Part shown: positions 1-10,701 of the stretch, piece after piece
Numbering within the stretch: position 1 is the first letter of the stretch
Layout of the letters: each line of letters starts with the position of its first letter
Source: Limosilactobacillus reuteri subsp. reuteri
GTDB taxonomy: Bacteria > Bacillota > Bacilli > Lactobacillales > Lactobacillaceae
Assembly (NCBI RefSeq): GCF_000016825.1
Contig: NC_009513.1
Span: forward strand, 1-64,000
Length of the DNA stretch: 64,000 nucleotides
Direction of reading: 5' to 3'
The notes under the pieces: model-generated
Databases searched by the model: none
What the model was told of the DNA's origin: nothing
The model's input: only the letters and a program-made list of their open reading frames with translations
Position numbers and translations under genes: made by a program

Positions 1-29
1 TTTATTTAAATTTTTTTGATTATTAACAA

Positions 30-340
30 AATCGGCAAAATAATCCACAGCGTTGTGTAAATTCATAATTTGTGGACAAATTATCAACAGCGTTTTTCCG
101 AGATTATCCCCAGATTCACACCTGTTGATAAAGTTATCCACAAGCAGTCTTTTAGGTGTTGATAACTCTCTAGTTTACTGCTGTGTCAATATCATATATC
201 AACACAATTCTGTGGATAACTGGTAACTAAATCTCTTTTTCCCCATTTTTCACAAGAATATTATTAATTTACACACAGTGTTGTGTAAACTTTTTTATTA
301 TTATCCACTTGGTTGTGGAAAACTTCTCCATGTAATGATA
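30..340. other. oriC: oriC, upstream part (DnaA box cluster)
   Basis: This AT-rich, gene-free stretch lies upstream of dnaA. Perfect DnaA boxes (TTATCCACA or its complement) are at 134-142 and 211-219. One-mismatch boxes are at 41-49, 71-79, 81-89, 301-309 and 313-321. Boxes on both sides of dnaA are the classical bipartite origin of Firmicutes, and the same boxes probably let DnaA control its own promoter. The downstream half of the origin is annotated separately. Confidence 0.9.
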
Positions 341-380
341 AAATACCGTTTGTAATTTAATACTTTAGGAGGAAATTATT

Positions 381-1703
381 TTGACTGAGCTCGATTCTCT
401 GTGGGAAGCGATCCAAAATTCATTTCGTCAGGATACCACTCCGGTTACCTTTGACACTTTGATTGCTCCGGCAAAAGCAATTTCTCTCTCTCAAAATCAA
501 CTGGAAATCGAGGTGCCCACTCCGGTGCACCGCGATTTTTGGCGCAAAAATTTAAATACGCAGCTTAAAGAATTCGCTCAACGGGAATTGGGACGAAATA
601 TTGAGCCGCATTATGTTTTAGAGGGAGAATTTACCTATACAAATAAAAAAACAGAAGATGATCCAACTCCTTCTTTTGAGATGGATACTCCTCTAAATCC
701 TCATTACAATTTTGGAACATTCGTTGTTGGCGAGGGAAACAAGATGGCACACGCTGCAGCATTTGCCGTTGCCGAAAGCCCCGGCAGCCTTTACAACCCA
801 CTATTTATTTATGGGGGGGTTGGTTTAGGAAAGACCCACTTAATGGAAGCGATCGGTAACCATATGCTTCAAGTTAATCCAAATTCGCGTGTCAAATATG
901 TGACGAGTGAGGATTTTACCAATGATTATATCAATGCTATTCGTAATAACACGACTGAACAACTAAGAGAAGAATACCGTAACCTCGATCTCCTATTAAT
1001 TGATGATATTCAATTTTTAGCTAACAAAGAGGGGACGCAACTAGAATTTTTCAATACTTTTAATGCCCTTCATGATCGCAAAAAACAAATCGTTATGACC
1101 TCTGATCGAATTCCAAATGAGATTCCTGAACTGCAAGATCGGCTTGTATCACGTTTCAGGTGGGGACTTACTGTCGAAATTACTCCGCCTGACTTAGAAA
1201 CGCGAATTGCAATTTTACGGAGCAAAGTTGAGGAAGATCATATTGATATTGGAAACGACACCCTTAACTATATTGCCGGGCAAATTGATACAAACATTCG
1301 TGAGCTAGAAGGAGCCTTAACAAAGGTTCAAGCATTTGCTAATTTAAGCGGTGAGCGAATTACGCCAAGCTTAGCATCCCAAGCATTAAAAGGGCTTCAC
1401 CGCGTAGCCAAAAACGAAATATCAATCGCTACAATTCAAAAACAAGTTGCTGATTTTTATAATATAACTCAAGGAGATATCCTTGGTAAAAAGCGAGTTA
1501 AACAAATTGTTATGCCTCGCCAAATAGCTATGTATCTTTCTCGAGAACTCACCGATTCCTCTTTGCCAAAAATCGGCAACGAATTCGGCGGCAAAGACCA
1601 TACCACCGTTTTACATGCTATCGATAAAATCGAGACAGAACTAAAAAAGGATACTGACTTACAAAACGATATTACAAAATTAAAAGCTAAACTACGATCA
1701 TAA
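381..1703 (+). CDS. dnaA: Chromosomal replication initiator protein DnaA
   Basis: DnaA is the AAA+ ATPase that binds DnaA boxes and melts oriC. The start is TTG at 381 behind AGGAGG at 368-373. Residues 1-80 form the DnaB/DnaD-interacting N-domain and about 81-105 an acidic linker. Walker A GGVGLGKT is at about 145-152 and Walker B LLLIDDIQF at about 204-212. The C-terminal box-binding helix-turn-helix carries GGKDHTTVLHAI at about 405. The 440-residue length is normal. It is flanked on both sides by DnaA boxes, which suggests autoregulation. Confidence 0.98.
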   Translation: MTELDSLWEAIQNSFRQDTTPVTFDTLIAPAKAISLSQNQLEIEVPTPVHRDFWRKNLNTQLKEFAQRELGRNIEPHYVLEGEFTYTNKKTEDDPTPSFEMDTPLNPHYNFGTFVVGEGNKMAHAAAFAVAESPGSLYNPLFIYGGVGLGKTHLMEAIGNHMLQVNPNSRVKYVTSEDFTNDYINAIRNNTTEQLREEYRNLDLLLIDDIQFLANKEGTQLEFFNTFNALHDRKKQIVMTSDRIPNEIPELQDRLVSRFRWGLTVEITPPDLETRIAILRSKVEEDHIDIGNDTLNYIAGQIDTNIRELEGALTKVQAFANLSGERITPSLASQALKGLHRVAKNEISIATIQKQVADFYNITQGDILGKKRVKQIVMPRQIAMYLSRELTDSSLPKIGNEFGGKDHTTVLHAIDKIETELKKDTDLQNDITKLKAKLRS

Positions 1704-1862
1704 CTTGTGGATAAGTATAATAATTATCCTCAAACTTATCCACAAGTTATCAACAGGTGGATAACTCGCAATAACAGGTGTTTAAATAGTTTTCCACAGT
1801 ATTAACAGGCTCTACTACTACGACTATATTTTAAACTATTAAATATATTTATATACTTACAC
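1704..1862. other. oriC: oriC, downstream part: DnaA boxes, DnaA-trio and unwinding element
   Basis: Boxes: TGTGGATAA at 1706-1714 and TTATCCACA at 1736-1744 (both perfect), then TTATCAACA at 1747-1755, GGTGGATAA at 1756-1764 and TTTTCCACA at 1790-1798 with one mismatch each. A short GC patch follows, then a run of triplets CTACTACTACGACTAT at 1812-1827 and a pure AT tract to about 1855. Box, GC patch, trio, AT tract is the order of the Bacillus subtilis basal unwinding system, so strand opening probably starts here, between dnaA and dnaN. Confidence 0.88.
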
Positions 1863-1878
1863 AAAAGGACTGAAACAT

Positions 1879-3021
1879 ATGAATTTTACAATTAACCGAT
1901 CTGCATTCATTAGTCAATTAAATAATGTCTTACGTGCTATTTCATCTAAAACCACGATTCCAATTCTTACTGGATTAAAAATGGTAGTAAACGAAGACAA
2001 TATTGTGTTAACTGGTAGTAATTCTGACATCACCATCGAAAGTGTTATTAATGCTAATGACGCTGATAACGATTTAACAATTGAAGAAACTGGCGCTATT
2101 GTATTACCAGCCCGCTTCTTCAGTGACATTGTTAAAAAGCTACCAGATAAGAAAGTAACTATTGAAGTTACAAGTGGTTTTCAAGCAGATATTACATCTG
2201 GTTCAGCTAAATTCCAAATTAATGGTCAAGATGCTGAAAACTTTCCCCATTTACCAGAAATTGAAACTAATAAATCAGTAACTCTTCCTAACGACATCCT
2301 TAAAGAAGTGATTCGTCAAACCGTTATTGCGGTATCTAAGCAAGAAAGTCGCCCAATCCTTGCCGGGGTGCATATGATGTTAAAAGATGGCGTTCTAACA
2401 GCTGTTGCAACAGATAGTCATCGACTTGCACAACGGAAAGTGGTCCTCGAAAATATTGATAACGGCATAGATTTTGATGTGATTATTCCCGGAAAGAGCA
2501 TGGAAGAGCTTTCTGGAATGATTAGCGATGTCCATGAAGATGTACAAATGCAAGTAACCGAAAATCAAGTATTGTTTATCTTTGGTAATACTCATTTCTA
2601 TTCTCGATTACTAGAAGGAAATTACCCTGAAACTAGTCAGTTAATTCCACAAACTGCTGATACAACAGTTGAACTAGAAGCTGGGACATTTTTATCATCA
2701 ATTGAGCGTGCTTCGCTTTTATCTCATGAAAGCCGTAACGATGTGGTTAAGTTAAGTCTAAAGCCATCAGAAAATCTTGTCCGAATTAGTGGTGATTCTC
2801 CAGATATCGGTACGGTTGAAGAAGAGGTAGTAACGTCTGCTCTTGATGGTAATGATCTTGAAATCTCATTTAATCCTAACTACATGAAAGATGCTTTACG
2901 TTCTTTTGGTCAGGCAACGATCAAGATTTCATTTACTTCACCATTGCGACCATTTACCTTGGTGCCAACAGAAGATCAAGAAAATTTTGTCCACTTAATT
3001 ACGCCAGTACGGACATTTTAG
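1879..3021 (+). CDS. dnaN: DNA polymerase III beta subunit (sliding clamp)
   Basis: This is the ring-shaped processivity clamp that tethers the replicative polymerase and other repair proteins to DNA. The 380 residues form three clamp folds of about 125 residues each, and the C-terminus ends in the typical LVPTEDQ...HLITPVRTF. The ATG start follows AAAGGA. It sits directly after the unwinding element, in the standard dnaA-dnaN order, and ends at a terminator. Confidence 0.98.
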   Translation: MNFTINRSAFISQLNNVLRAISSKTTIPILTGLKMVVNEDNIVLTGSNSDITIESVINANDADNDLTIEETGAIVLPARFFSDIVKKLPDKKVTIEVTSGFQADITSGSAKFQINGQDAENFPHLPEIETNKSVTLPNDILKEVIRQTVIAVSKQESRPILAGVHMMLKDGVLTAVATDSHRLAQRKVVLENIDNGIDFDVIIPGKSMEELSGMISDVHEDVQMQVTENQVLFIFGNTHFYSRLLEGNYPETSQLIPQTADTTVELEAGTFLSSIERASLLSHESRNDVVKLSLKPSENLVRISGDSPDIGTVEEEVVTSALDGNDLEISFNPNYMKDALRSFGQATIKISFTSPLRPFTLVPTEDQENFVHLITPVRTF

Positions 3022-3044
3022 AAAGGATCTTAATAAGTTTTATA

Positions 3045-3084
3045 AAAAGAGGCTACAGAATGTTTTGTTTTGTAACCTCTTTTC
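3045..3084 (+). terminator. Terminator after dnaN
   Basis: Stem GAGGcTACA (3049-3057) pairs with TGTAaCCTC (3071-3079) apart from one mismatch, followed by a short T run. It separates dnaN from the yaaA-recF-gyrBA unit. Confidence 0.75.
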
Positions 3085-3236
3085 TATTTGGCATAGATTA
3101 AATTTAATAAGTATTGCTAGTTTATATTCAGATTTTTGACCATAGAGCAAATTTAACCGAATTTTGATAAAAAAGGCTAAATTAAGTTAATGCGCTCAGA
3201 AAGGCTAATAACGCAAAATTAGGCCGAATAATGTGG

Positions 3237-3242
3237 TATAAT
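3237..3242 (+). promoter_or_regulatory. -10 element of the yaaA-recF-gyrB promoter
   Basis: A perfect TATAAT lies 26 bp before the yaaA start. There is no good -35 match, so the assignment rests on the -10 box and on the terminator upstream. Confidence 0.6.
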
Positions 3243-3267
3243 AGAATTACAAAAGTAGGTGAAAAAA

Positions 3268-3489
3268 ATGGAAGAAAAGTCAGTGTTGATTGATAGTCCA
3301 TTTATTACGCTCGGTCAGTTACTCAAAGAAGAGGGGATTATTCCTACTGGCGGAGCAGCTAAATGGTTTCTAAAAGAAAATACTGTATTAGTAAATGATG
3401 AGCCAGATGATCGGCGGGGACGCAAATTGTATCCCGAAGATAAGATTCAAATTCCTGACCACCAATTACTTGTTATTAAGAGTAAGTAG
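3268..3489 (+). CDS. yaaA: S4-domain RNA-binding protein YaaA
   Basis: A 73-residue protein made almost wholly of an S4-like RNA-binding fold (LGQLLKEEGIIPTGGAAKWF...VNDEPDDRRGRKLYPEDKI). Homologues lie between dnaN and recF in most Firmicutes and are thought to act in ribosome assembly or RNA binding. The ATG at 3268, with AGGTG six bases upstream, is preferred over the in-frame GTG at 3259. It is followed 8 bp later by recF and is probably co-transcribed with it. Confidence 0.88.
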   Translation: MEEKSVLIDSPFITLGQLLKEEGIIPTGGAAKWFLKENTVLVNDEPDDRRGRKLYPEDKIQIPDHQLLVIKSK

Positions 3490-3497
3490 GGATAAGC

Positions 3498-4622
3498 ATG
3501 ATTCTGACGGAATTGCATTTACATCACTTTCGAAATTATCAGGATCTAACCGTTCACTTCAACCCTGGAGTGAACGTTTTAATTGGTCATAATGCACAGG
3601 GTAAAACGAATATGCTAGAGGCAATCTATGTTCTTTCCCTGACCAAGAGTCATCGAACAAGTAATGACCATGAACTTATTAATTGGCAAGAAAAATCAGC
3701 TCTAATAAGTGGCACGGTAGAAAAAAGTATTGGCAAGATTCCACTTGAATTACAATTCTCAAGTAAAGGAAAAAAGGCAAAGGTAAATCATTTAGAACAG
3801 GCGCGATTATCACAGTATGTTGGTCAACTAAATGCAATATTATTTGCCCCTGAGGACTTGTCGTTGGTAAAAGGGTCCCCAGCTTTACGCCGCCACTTTA
3901 TGGATCGAGAGTTTAGCCAGATGAGTAGCAAATACCTCTACAATGCAGGCCAATATCGCACACTCTTACGACAAAAAAACAAATATTTAAAGCAACTAAA
4001 ATATAGGCAACAAACTGATCGCGTCCTTTTAGGAGTCCTATCTGATCAGCTTGCTGCTTTTGGTGCGGAAGTAATTATTGCCCGTCAACATTTTTTAAAG
4101 CACCTTGAAGGATGGGCAGCTGATTTGCATCAAGAAATTTCACTAAATAAGGAATCATTACGGCTTGAGTACGTTAATCAATTAAAGGTTAGTGATGATA
4201 CTACTGTTGAAGAGGCTTATCAGGCACTATTTAAGTTATATCAGGATAATGAACAGCGTGAAATCGAGCAGGGAACAACAATTTATGGTCCTCATCGGGA
4301 TGATATCCGTTTTCTGGTAAATGATAAAAATGTGCAGGCTTTTGGATCGCAAGGACAACAGCGAACAACAGCACTATCAGTAAAACTAGCAGAGATTGAT
4401 TTGATGAAAGAGCAAACAGGCGAGTATCCATTATTATTATTAGACGATGTGTTATCGGAACTAGATACGATTCGACAAACACACCTGTTAACAGCCATTC
4501 AGAATAAAGTTCAAACATTTTTGACGACCACTAGTCTGAGTGATGTTGCTCGCCAGTTAATTAATGAACCCACGATTTTTGAAATTGAGCACGGCACTTT
4601 GAATAAGGAGGAAGTAAAGTGA
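3498..4622 (+). CDS. recF: DNA replication and repair protein RecF
   Basis: RecF is an SMC-like ATPase that helps load RecA at single-strand gaps. Walker [10 protein letters not shown] lies near residue 30, the ABC-type signature FGSQGQQRT near 280, and Walker [13 protein letters not shown] near 313. The 374-residue length is normal. Its TGA stop overlaps the GTG start of gyrB (GTGA), which indicates translational coupling. Confidence 0.97.
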   Translation: MILTELHLHHFRNYQDLTVHFNPGVNVLIGHNAQGKTNMLEAIYVLSLTKSHRTSNDHELINWQEKSALISGTVEKSIGKIPLELQFSSKGKKAKVNHLEQARLSQYVGQLNAILFAPEDLSLVKGSPALRRHFMDREFSQMSSKYLYNAGQYRTLLRQKNKYLKQLKYRQQTDRVLLGVLSDQLAAFGAEVIIARQHFLKHLEGWAADLHQEISLNKESLRLEYVNQLKVSDDTTVEEAYQALFKLYQDNEQREIEQGTTIYGPHRDDIRFLVNDKNVQAFGSQGQQRTTALSVKLAEIDLMKEQTGEYPLLLLDDVLSELDTIRQTHLLTAIQNKVQTFLTTTSLSDVARQLINEPTIFEIEHGTLNKEEVK

Positions 4623-6568
4623 GCAACGAACAACAAAAAGAAACCAAGATGGAATTGGCTAGCGAGTATGATGCTAGTCAAATTCAGGTTTTAAAGGGAT
4701 TGGATGCAGTTCGAAAGCGTCCCGGAATGTACATTGGTTCCACTTCAGCCCAGGGACTTCATCACCTTGTTTGGGAAATTGTCGATAACGGAATTGACGA
4801 AGCCTTAGCAGGATTCTGTGATGAAATTAATGTTGTAGTTAATCCAGATAACAGTATTACTGTTAAGGATAATGGTCGGGGAATTCCAGTTGATACACAA
4901 AAAGAAACCGGAAAGTCAGCCTTAGAAACGGTCTTTACTGTTCTGCACGCCGGAGGAAAATTTGGTGGCGGCGGATATAAGGTTTCTGGAGGTCTTCACG
5001 GGGTAGGAGCTTCTGTTGTAAATGCCTTATCCACTGAATTGGATGTTAAAGTTGCTCGTCAAGGTAAACGTTACTACATGGATTTTGATCATGGTCATGT
5101 TAAGTCTGCAATGAAGGTAATTGAAGAGGGACTTCCAGAAACTGAGCATGGTACAACCGTTCACTTTAAGCCGGATCCAGAAATTTTCCGTGAAACGACA
5201 ACTTATAATATTAAAACTTTAACTGATCGTTTAAGAGAATTAGCCTTCTTAAATAAGGGACTTAAAATTACGATCGAAGACTTACGACAAGCAGACCATG
5301 AACGGAAAGAATTCCATTATGAAGGTGGGATTCGTCATTATGTTGAATACCTTAATGAAGATCAAAATGTTTTATTTGACCCACCGATTTACGTGGAAGG
5401 TAAAGAAAACGATATTACTGTTGAAGTTTCCTTACAATATACAGATTCATACCGCAGTAACTTGCTAACTTTCACTAACAATATTCATACTTACGAAGGT
5501 GGGACCCATGAGACCGGATTTAAGATGGCCCTTACACGTGTTATCAATGATTACGGCCACAAAGCAGGTATCTTAAAGTCAAATGAGACCTTATCAGGGG
5601 ATGACGTACGGGAAGGTTTAACTGCGGTTGTCTCCATTAAGCACCCTGATCCGCAATTCGAGGGACAGACTAAGACTAAGTTAGGAAACTCAGATGCACG
5701 AACAGCGACTGACCATGTCTTTGCGGCAACATTTAACCGGTTCTTATTAGAACACCCAGACGAAGCGCGGCAAATTATTGAAAAAGGTCAACTCGCTTCC
5801 AAAGCCCGGGTGGCTGCTAAACGTGCCCGGGAAGTTACCCGTAAAAAGAGTGGTCTTGAAATTAGTAATTTACCAGGTAAATTAGCAGATAACACAAGTA
5901 AGGATCCGGAAATTTCAGAATTATTTATTGTCGAGGGTGATTCTGCCGGTGGTTCAGCAAAGCAAGGACGTTCGCGGCTCACCCAGGCAATTCTTCCAAT
6001 TCGCGGAAAGATCTTGAATGTTGAAAAAGCAACTCTTGATCGAGTTCTAGCTAATGACGAAATTCGTTCTTTATTTACCGCTCTTGGAACAGGATTTGGT
6101 GATGACTTTGATATTACAAAGGCTAATTACCATAAATTAATTATCATGACTGATGCGGATGTCGATGGTGCTCATATTCGGACATTACTGTTAACCTTGT
6201 TCTACCGCTTTATGAAACCAATGATTACGCATGGGTATGTTTATATTGCTCAGCCGCCGCTATATCAAGTTCGGCAAGGTAAATTTGTAAAATACATTGA
6301 CTCTGATGAAGAACTAGAACAGGTTGTAAGCTCACTACAACCAAGTCCTAAGCCAGTTATTCAGCGTTACAAAGGGTTAGGTGAAATGGATGCTGAGCAA
6401 TTATGGGAAACAACAATGGATCCAGAGAATCGGCACCTATTACGAGTAAAACTAGACGACGCAGAACAGGCTGATAAGATTTTCCCAATGCTAATGGGAA
6501 CCAAGGTCGGACCACGGCGCGACTTTATTGAACAAAATGCTAAGTTCGTTGAGAATCTTGACCTGTAA
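4619..6568 (+). CDS. gyrB: DNA gyrase subunit B
   Basis: The ATPase subunit of gyrase introduces negative supercoils together with GyrA. It contains a GHKL ATP site ([10 protein letters not shown] and [14 protein letters not shown]) and a TOPRIM domain (EGDSAGGSA and [13 protein letters not shown]) that binds the metal for DNA cleavage. The C-terminal QRYKGLGEM motif is present. The GTG start has AGGAGG just upstream, inside the end of recF. The 649-residue length is typical. Confidence 0.98.
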   Translation: MSNEQQKETKMELASEYDASQIQVLKGLDAVRKRPGMYIGSTSAQGLHHLVWEIVDNGIDEALAGFCDEINVVVNPDNSITVKDNGRGIPVDTQKETGKSALETVFTVLHAGGKFGGGGYKVSGGLHGVGASVVNALSTELDVKVARQGKRYYMDFDHGHVKSAMKVIEEGLPETEHGTTVHFKPDPEIFRETTTYNIKTLTDRLRELAFLNKGLKITIEDLRQADHERKEFHYEGGIRHYVEYLNEDQNVLFDPPIYVEGKENDITVEVSLQYTDSYRSNLLTFTNNIHTYEGGTHETGFKMALTRVINDYGHKAGILKSNETLSGDDVREGLTAVVSIKHPDPQFEGQTKTKLGNSDARTATDHVFAATFNRFLLEHPDEARQIIEKGQLASKARVAAKRAREVTRKKSGLEISNLPGKLADNTSKDPEISELFIVEGDSAGGSAKQGRSRLTQAILPIRGKILNVEKATLDRVLANDEIRSLFTALGTGFGDDFDITKANYHKLIIMTDADVDGAHIRTLLLTLFYRFMKPMITHGYVYIAQPPLYQVRQGKFVKYIDSDEELEQVVSSLQPSPKPVIQRYKGLGEMDAEQLWETTMDPENRHLLRVKLDDAEQADKIFPMLMGTKVGPRRDFIEQNAKFVENLDL

Positions 6569-6610
6569 TTAACTGTTGTTTACTGCTAACGCAAAAAAGG
6601 AGGAACGACA

Positions 6611-9115
6611 TTGGCTGAACAAGATATGCCTAATCGAATCACGGATGTAAATCTTACGAGTCAGATGAAAAACTCATTCTTGGATTATGCAATGAGTGTT
6701 ATTGTTTCACGTGCGCTTCCAGACGTCCGTGATGGGTTAAAACCGGTACAACGCCGGATTCTATATGGAATGAATGAATTAGGGGTTACTCCTGATAAGC
6801 CTTACAAGAAGTCAGCCCGGATTGTCGGGGATGTAATGGGTAAATTCCACCCTCATGGTGACTCTTCAATTTATGAAGGACTTGTGCGAATGGCTCAAGA
6901 CTTTAGTTATCGTTACATGCTTGTTGATGGTCACGGTAACTTCGGGTCGGTTGATGGTGATGGAGCGGCCGCCATGCGTTATACCGAAGCAAAGATGAGT
7001 AAAATTGCGGTTGAAATGCTTCGGGATATCAATAAAGATACCGTTGATTTCCATGATAACTATGATGGTACTGAAAAAGAACCGGATGTATTACCAGCTC
7101 GTTTTCCTAACTTATTAGTTAACGGTGCCTCAGGGATTGCCGTGGGGATGGCTACTAATATTCCAACTCATAATTTAGGTGAGGTTATTAATGGCCTTCA
7201 TATGTTAATGAATGACCCTGATATTACAACTGAAGGCCTAATGAAGGCTATTCCTGGCCCTGACTTTCCAACTGGTGGAGTAGTAATGGGAAAGTCTGGT
7301 ATTCGTAAAGCATATGAAACTGGCCGAGGAACTATTATTGTTCGAGCAAAAGTTGATATTGAAGAACAAAAAAATGGTAAGCAACGGATCATTGTTCACG
7401 AAATTCCATACATGGTTAATAAGGCAAAGTTAATTGAACGAATTGCTGAATTAGCTCGAAATAAAGATATCGATGGAATTACTGATGTTAATGACGAAAC
7501 TGACCGTGACGGAATGCGAATCGTAATTGATGTTCGTCGTGATGCGAGTGCGGAAGTTATCTTGAATAACCTTTACAAGATGACTTTGATGCAAACAACT
7601 TTTAACTTCAATATGCTAGCAATTGTTAATGGTGCTCCAAAGATTTTAAGCTTAAAACAAATTTTGCAATATTATCTGGAACACCAAGAATCAGTTGTAC
7701 GGCGACGGACAGAATTTGAATTAAAGAAAGCACAAAATCGTGCGCACATTGTTGCCGGATTGCGGATCGCTTTAGACCATATTGATGAGATAATTAATAT
7801 TATTCGTAATTCACAAACAAGTGAAGTAGCGAAAAATGAGTTGATGAATAATTATGGTTTATCAGATCGGCAGGCACAAGCTATTCTTGATATGCGGTTA
7901 GTTCGGTTGACTGGCCTAGAACGGGAAAAGATAGAGGATGAATACCAAAAATTAATGGCAGCAATTGCCGATTACAAGGATATTCTTGCTCATCGCGAAC
8001 GGATTAATCAAATCATTTATGACGAATTGATGGAAATTCAAAAACGTTTTGGGGATGAACGCCGGACTGAACTTCAAGTTGGTGATATTACCAATATTGA
8101 AGATGAAGACCTAATTGAAGAAGAAGATATTATCGTTGCCTTGACTCACAATGGATACATTAAACGTCTTCCAGTTGATGAATTTAAGTCTCAGCATCGT
8201 GGCGGTCGTGGTGTTAAGGGAATGGGAGTTCATAAAGATGATTTTATTGAACAACTAATTTCTAGCTCAACTCATGATATGTTGCTCTTCTTCACTAATT
8301 CAGGAAAAGTATACTCAATGAAGGGGTATGAAGTTCCTGAATATGGTCGGGCTGCTCAAGGAATTCCAATTATTAATCTTCTTGGAATTAATAATAAAGA
8401 AAAGATTAGTGCTGTTATCAATGTTTCACATGAAACTAATGATGATGATAAATACCTTTTCTTTACTACCAAGCTAGGAACTGTTAAACGAACAGCAGTA
8501 ACAGAATTTAAGAATATTCGAAGCAATGGATTGAAGGCGCTCAACCTCCATGAAAACGATGAATTGATCGATGTAGAAGTTATTAGTGAAGATCAGCCAA
8601 TGATTATTGGTACTCATAATGGATATGCTCTTAGCTTTAAATCATCAGTTGTTCGGTCAATGGGACGAAGCGCGGCTGGAGTTCGTGGGATTCGCTTACG
8701 GGATGAAGACTACGTAATTGGCGCTGCCCCTCTTAATTCTGATAGCAAGGTTCTTGTAATTAGTGAAAATGGTTTTGGAAAGCAAACTTCTGCTTCTGAA
8801 TATCCAATCAAAGGACGGGGTGGACTAGGAGTTAAGACAGTTAATGTTACTGCAAAGAATGGTCCGTTGGTTGGTTTAACGACCGTCAATGGTGATGAAG
8901 ATATCATGTTAGTTACTGACCAGGGAGTAATTATTCGTTTTGGTATTGAAAGTGTATCGCAAACTGGACGATCTGCTGTTGGTGTTCACTTAATTAAGAT
9001 GGATAATGGTGCCCGTGTTGCTACGATTGCAAAGGTGGATAAAGAAGTCGATGAGGAGACTGAAGAAGCTACTAACAATTCCTCACAAGAAGAAAGTCAA
9101 CCAACAGAAAATTAA
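6611..9115 (+). CDS. gyrA: DNA gyrase subunit A
   Basis: The breakage-reunion subunit of gyrase. The catalytic tyrosine is in [10 protein letters not shown], at about Y124. The quinolone-resistance region reads [11 protein letters not shown], with the Ser and acidic residue of drug-sensitive enzymes (about S85 and E89). The C-terminal half has the beta-pinwheel repeats and ends in an acidic tail. The start is TTG at 6611 after AAAGGAGGA. It lies 42 bp downstream of gyrB, in the same operon. Confidence 0.98.
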   Translation: MAEQDMPNRITDVNLTSQMKNSFLDYAMSVIVSRALPDVRDGLKPVQRRILYGMNELGVTPDKPYKKSARIVGDVMGKFHPHGDSSIYEGLVRMAQDFSYRYMLVDGHGNFGSVDGDGAAAMRYTEAKMSKIAVEMLRDINKDTVDFHDNYDGTEKEPDVLPARFPNLLVNGASGIAVGMATNIPTHNLGEVINGLHMLMNDPDITTEGLMKAIPGPDFPTGGVVMGKSGIRKAYETGRGTIIVRAKVDIEEQKNGKQRIIVHEIPYMVNKAKLIERIAELARNKDIDGITDVNDETDRDGMRIVIDVRRDASAEVILNNLYKMTLMQTTFNFNMLAIVNGAPKILSLKQILQYYLEHQESVVRRRTEFELKKAQNRAHIVAGLRIALDHIDEIINIIRNSQTSEVAKNELMNNYGLSDRQAQAILDMRLVRLTGLEREKIEDEYQKLMAAIADYKDILAHRERINQIIYDELMEIQKRFGDERRTELQVGDITNIEDEDLIEEEDIIVALTHNGYIKRLPVDEFKSQHRGGRGVKGMGVHKDDFIEQLISSSTHDMLLFFTNSGKVYSMKGYEVPEYGRAAQGIPIINLLGINNKEKISAVINVSHETNDDDKYLFFTTKLGTVKRTAVTEFKNIRSNGLKALNLHENDELIDVEVISEDQPMIIGTHNGYALSFKSSVVRSMGRSAAGVRGIRLRDEDYVIGAAPLNSDSKVLVISENGFGKQTSASEYPIKGRGGLGVKTVNVTAKNGPLVGLTTVNGDEDIMLVTDQGVIIRFGIESVSQTGRSAVGVHLIKMDNGARVATIAKVDKEVDEETEEATNNSSQEESQPTEN

Positions 9116-9197
9116 AAAAATAAAGTGAGAAAGTAGATATTTTACGTATATATAGTTATAGTGACCGCAACATTTAGGATTTCTTGTTAGATGTTCC

Positions 9198-9226
9198 TTG
9201 TTTTAAATAGAATTTTATGCTATATT
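9198..9226 (+). promoter_or_regulatory. Promoter of rpsF-ssb-rpsR
   Basis: TTGTTT at 9198-9203 is separated by 17 bp from TATATT at 9221-9226. The expected RNA start near 9233 leaves a leader of about 85 nt before rpsF. Confidence 0.7.
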
Positions 9227-9261
9227 TTATGTCTGTGAGTATACGTAATGACGTCTACTTT

Positions 9262-9292
9262 CCTTGTTCTTCTCAAATAGCGAGAAGAGCCA
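9262..9292 (+). promoter_or_regulatory. Hairpin in the rpsF leader
   Basis: TCTTCTC (9268-9274) pairs perfectly with GAGAAGA (9282-9288), and CC/GCC-type flanks lie next to the stem just before the rpsF ribosome binding site. In many bacteria the S6:S18 pair binds its own leader RNA. The place fits such a role, but I cannot match the consensus closely enough to name it. Confidence 0.35.
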
Positions 9293-9317
9293 GAGTCCAT
9301 AAGGAGGTGTAACATTC

Positions 9318-9614
9318 ATGGAAACACGCAAATATGAAATTACTTACATCATTCGTCCTGATATCGAAGAATCTGCAAAGAGCGAATTGGTAGACCGATT
9401 CGACAAGATCTTGGCGGACAATGGTGCAACTATCGCTGATTCAAAGGATTGGTCAACTCGTCGTTTTGCTTACCCAATCGCTAAGTACACTGAAGGTACT
9501 TACCACGTGGTAAACTTAACTACTGATTCCGATCAAGCTTTAAACGAATTTGATCGTTTAGCTAAGTTCAGTGATGATATCCTACGTCACATGATTGTTA
9601 AGCTTGATGCTTAA
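9318..9614 (+). CDS. rpsF: 30S ribosomal protein S6
   Basis: S6 binds the 16S rRNA platform together with S18. The 98-residue sequence has the family's typical start ([14 protein letters not shown]) and the motif [11 protein letters not shown]. The ATG follows AAGGAGGTG, a near-perfect ribosome binding site. It is the first gene of the rpsF-ssb-rpsR operon. Confidence 0.97.
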   Translation: METRKYEITYIIRPDIEESAKSELVDRFDKILADNGATIADSKDWSTRRFAYPIAKYTEGTYHVVNLTTDSDQALNEFDRLAKFSDDILRHMIVKLDA

Positions 9615-9651
9615 TTAATTTGTCAGTAAAGTAAAGAGAGGAGAAAGATCT

Positions 9652-10215
9652 ATGCTTAATCGTGCAGTCTTAACTGGGCGTTTAACAAGAGATCCCGAGT
9701 TGCGGTACACAACCAGCGGGACAGCAGTTGTTTCATTTACGTTAGCTGTTGATCGGCAATTCCGAAACCAAAATGGTGATCGTGATGCTGATTTTATCAA
9801 TTGCGTTATTTGGCGTAAATCCGCTGAAAACTTTAGTAACTTTACGCATAAGGGTTCACTTGTTGGAATTGAAGGGCGTATTCAAACCCGGAATTATGAA
9901 AACCAACAGGGTAACCGTGTGTATGTTACCGAAGTTGTTGTAGATAATTTTGCATTGTTAGAACCTCGTCAAAATGGTGGCATGAACCAATCAGGGGTTC
10001 AACAACCATTTAACAGCAACCAACAATCATTTGGTGCTCAGGCTCCACAATATGGTAGTCAACCACAACCTGGAAATAATGCTCCTCAAAGTAATCCGTC
10101 ACCAAGTATGGATAATGGTTTCGATCCCAATCAAAATGCTGGCAACCAGTTCCCTGGAAGCAGTGATGATGGTGGTCAATCCATTGATTTAGCTGATGAC
10201 GAATTACCATTCTAA
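9652..10215 (+). CDS. ssb: Single-stranded DNA-binding protein
   Basis: SSB coats single-stranded DNA in replication and repair. Residues 1-105 form the OB fold ([20 protein letters not shown]...[14 protein letters not shown]). A flexible Gln/Asn/Pro-rich linker follows, and the last residues DDELPF are the acidic tip that recruits partner proteins. The 187-residue length is normal for lactobacilli. It lies between rpsF and rpsR, as in most Firmicutes. Confidence 0.97.
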   Translation: MLNRAVLTGRLTRDPELRYTTSGTAVVSFTLAVDRQFRNQNGDRDADFINCVIWRKSAENFSNFTHKGSLVGIEGRIQTRNYENQQGNRVYVTEVVVDNFALLEPRQNGGMNQSGVQQPFNSNQQSFGAQAPQYGSQPQPGNNAPQSNPSPSMDNGFDPNQNAGNQFPGSSDDGGQSIDLADDELPF

Positions 10216-10248
10216 ATAAATTTTTACTCAGAATAGGAGGGTAATTTC

Positions 10249-10485
10249 ATGGCACAACAACGTCGGGGCGGACGTCGTCGTCGTAAGGTCGACTTCATCG
10301 CCGCAAACCACATCGAATACATCGATTACAAAGACACTGATTTATTACGTCGGTTCATTTCTGAACGTGGTAAGATCTTACCACGTCGGGTTACTGGTAC
10401 TAGTGCTAAGAACCAACGTAAGTTAACTATCGCTATCAAGCGTGCACGGATCATGGGTCTTTTGCCATTCGTTGCAGAAGACTAG
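10249..10485 (+). CDS. rpsR: 30S ribosomal protein S18
   Basis: S18 pairs with S6 in the 30S platform. This 78-residue basic protein has the family core [20 protein letters not shown] and [36 protein letters not shown] precedes the ATG. It is the last gene of the operon, before a strong terminator. Confidence 0.97.
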   Translation: MAQQRRGGRRRRKVDFIAANHIEYIDYKDTDLLRRFISERGKILPRRVTGTSAKNQRKLTIAIKRARIMGLLPFVAED

Positions 10486-10501
10486 TTTCCGCAAGAATAA
10501 A

Positions 10502-10545
10502 AAATAATAAAGAGGCCGAGGTTTACTCAGCCTCTTTATTATTTT
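10502..10545. terminator. Terminator after rpsR
   Basis: A 14 bp stem, AATAATAAAGAGGC paired with GCCTCTTTATTATT, has extra pairing (GAG/CTC) inside the loop. The A and T flanks allow function in either direction. Confidence 0.9.
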
Positions 10546-10628
10546 AAATTACTGTTATCTTTTCTAGAATTTTTCGACTGCTATATTAATATTCTTATGT
10601 ATTAATAATCATTAGATGATATAATCTA

Positions 10629-10655
10629 TTGACTAAGTACTTGATGTGATATGAT
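10629..10655 (+). promoter_or_regulatory. Putative gdpP promoter
   Basis: TTGACT at 10629-10634 and TATGAT at 10650-10655 are separated by 15 bp, which is shorter than ideal. The gene starts 46 bp downstream. Confidence 0.5.
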
Positions 10656-10701
10656 AGATTTATCCAATTAATAATTTAAAGCTATTTTTAGGAGGACTAG
10701 C

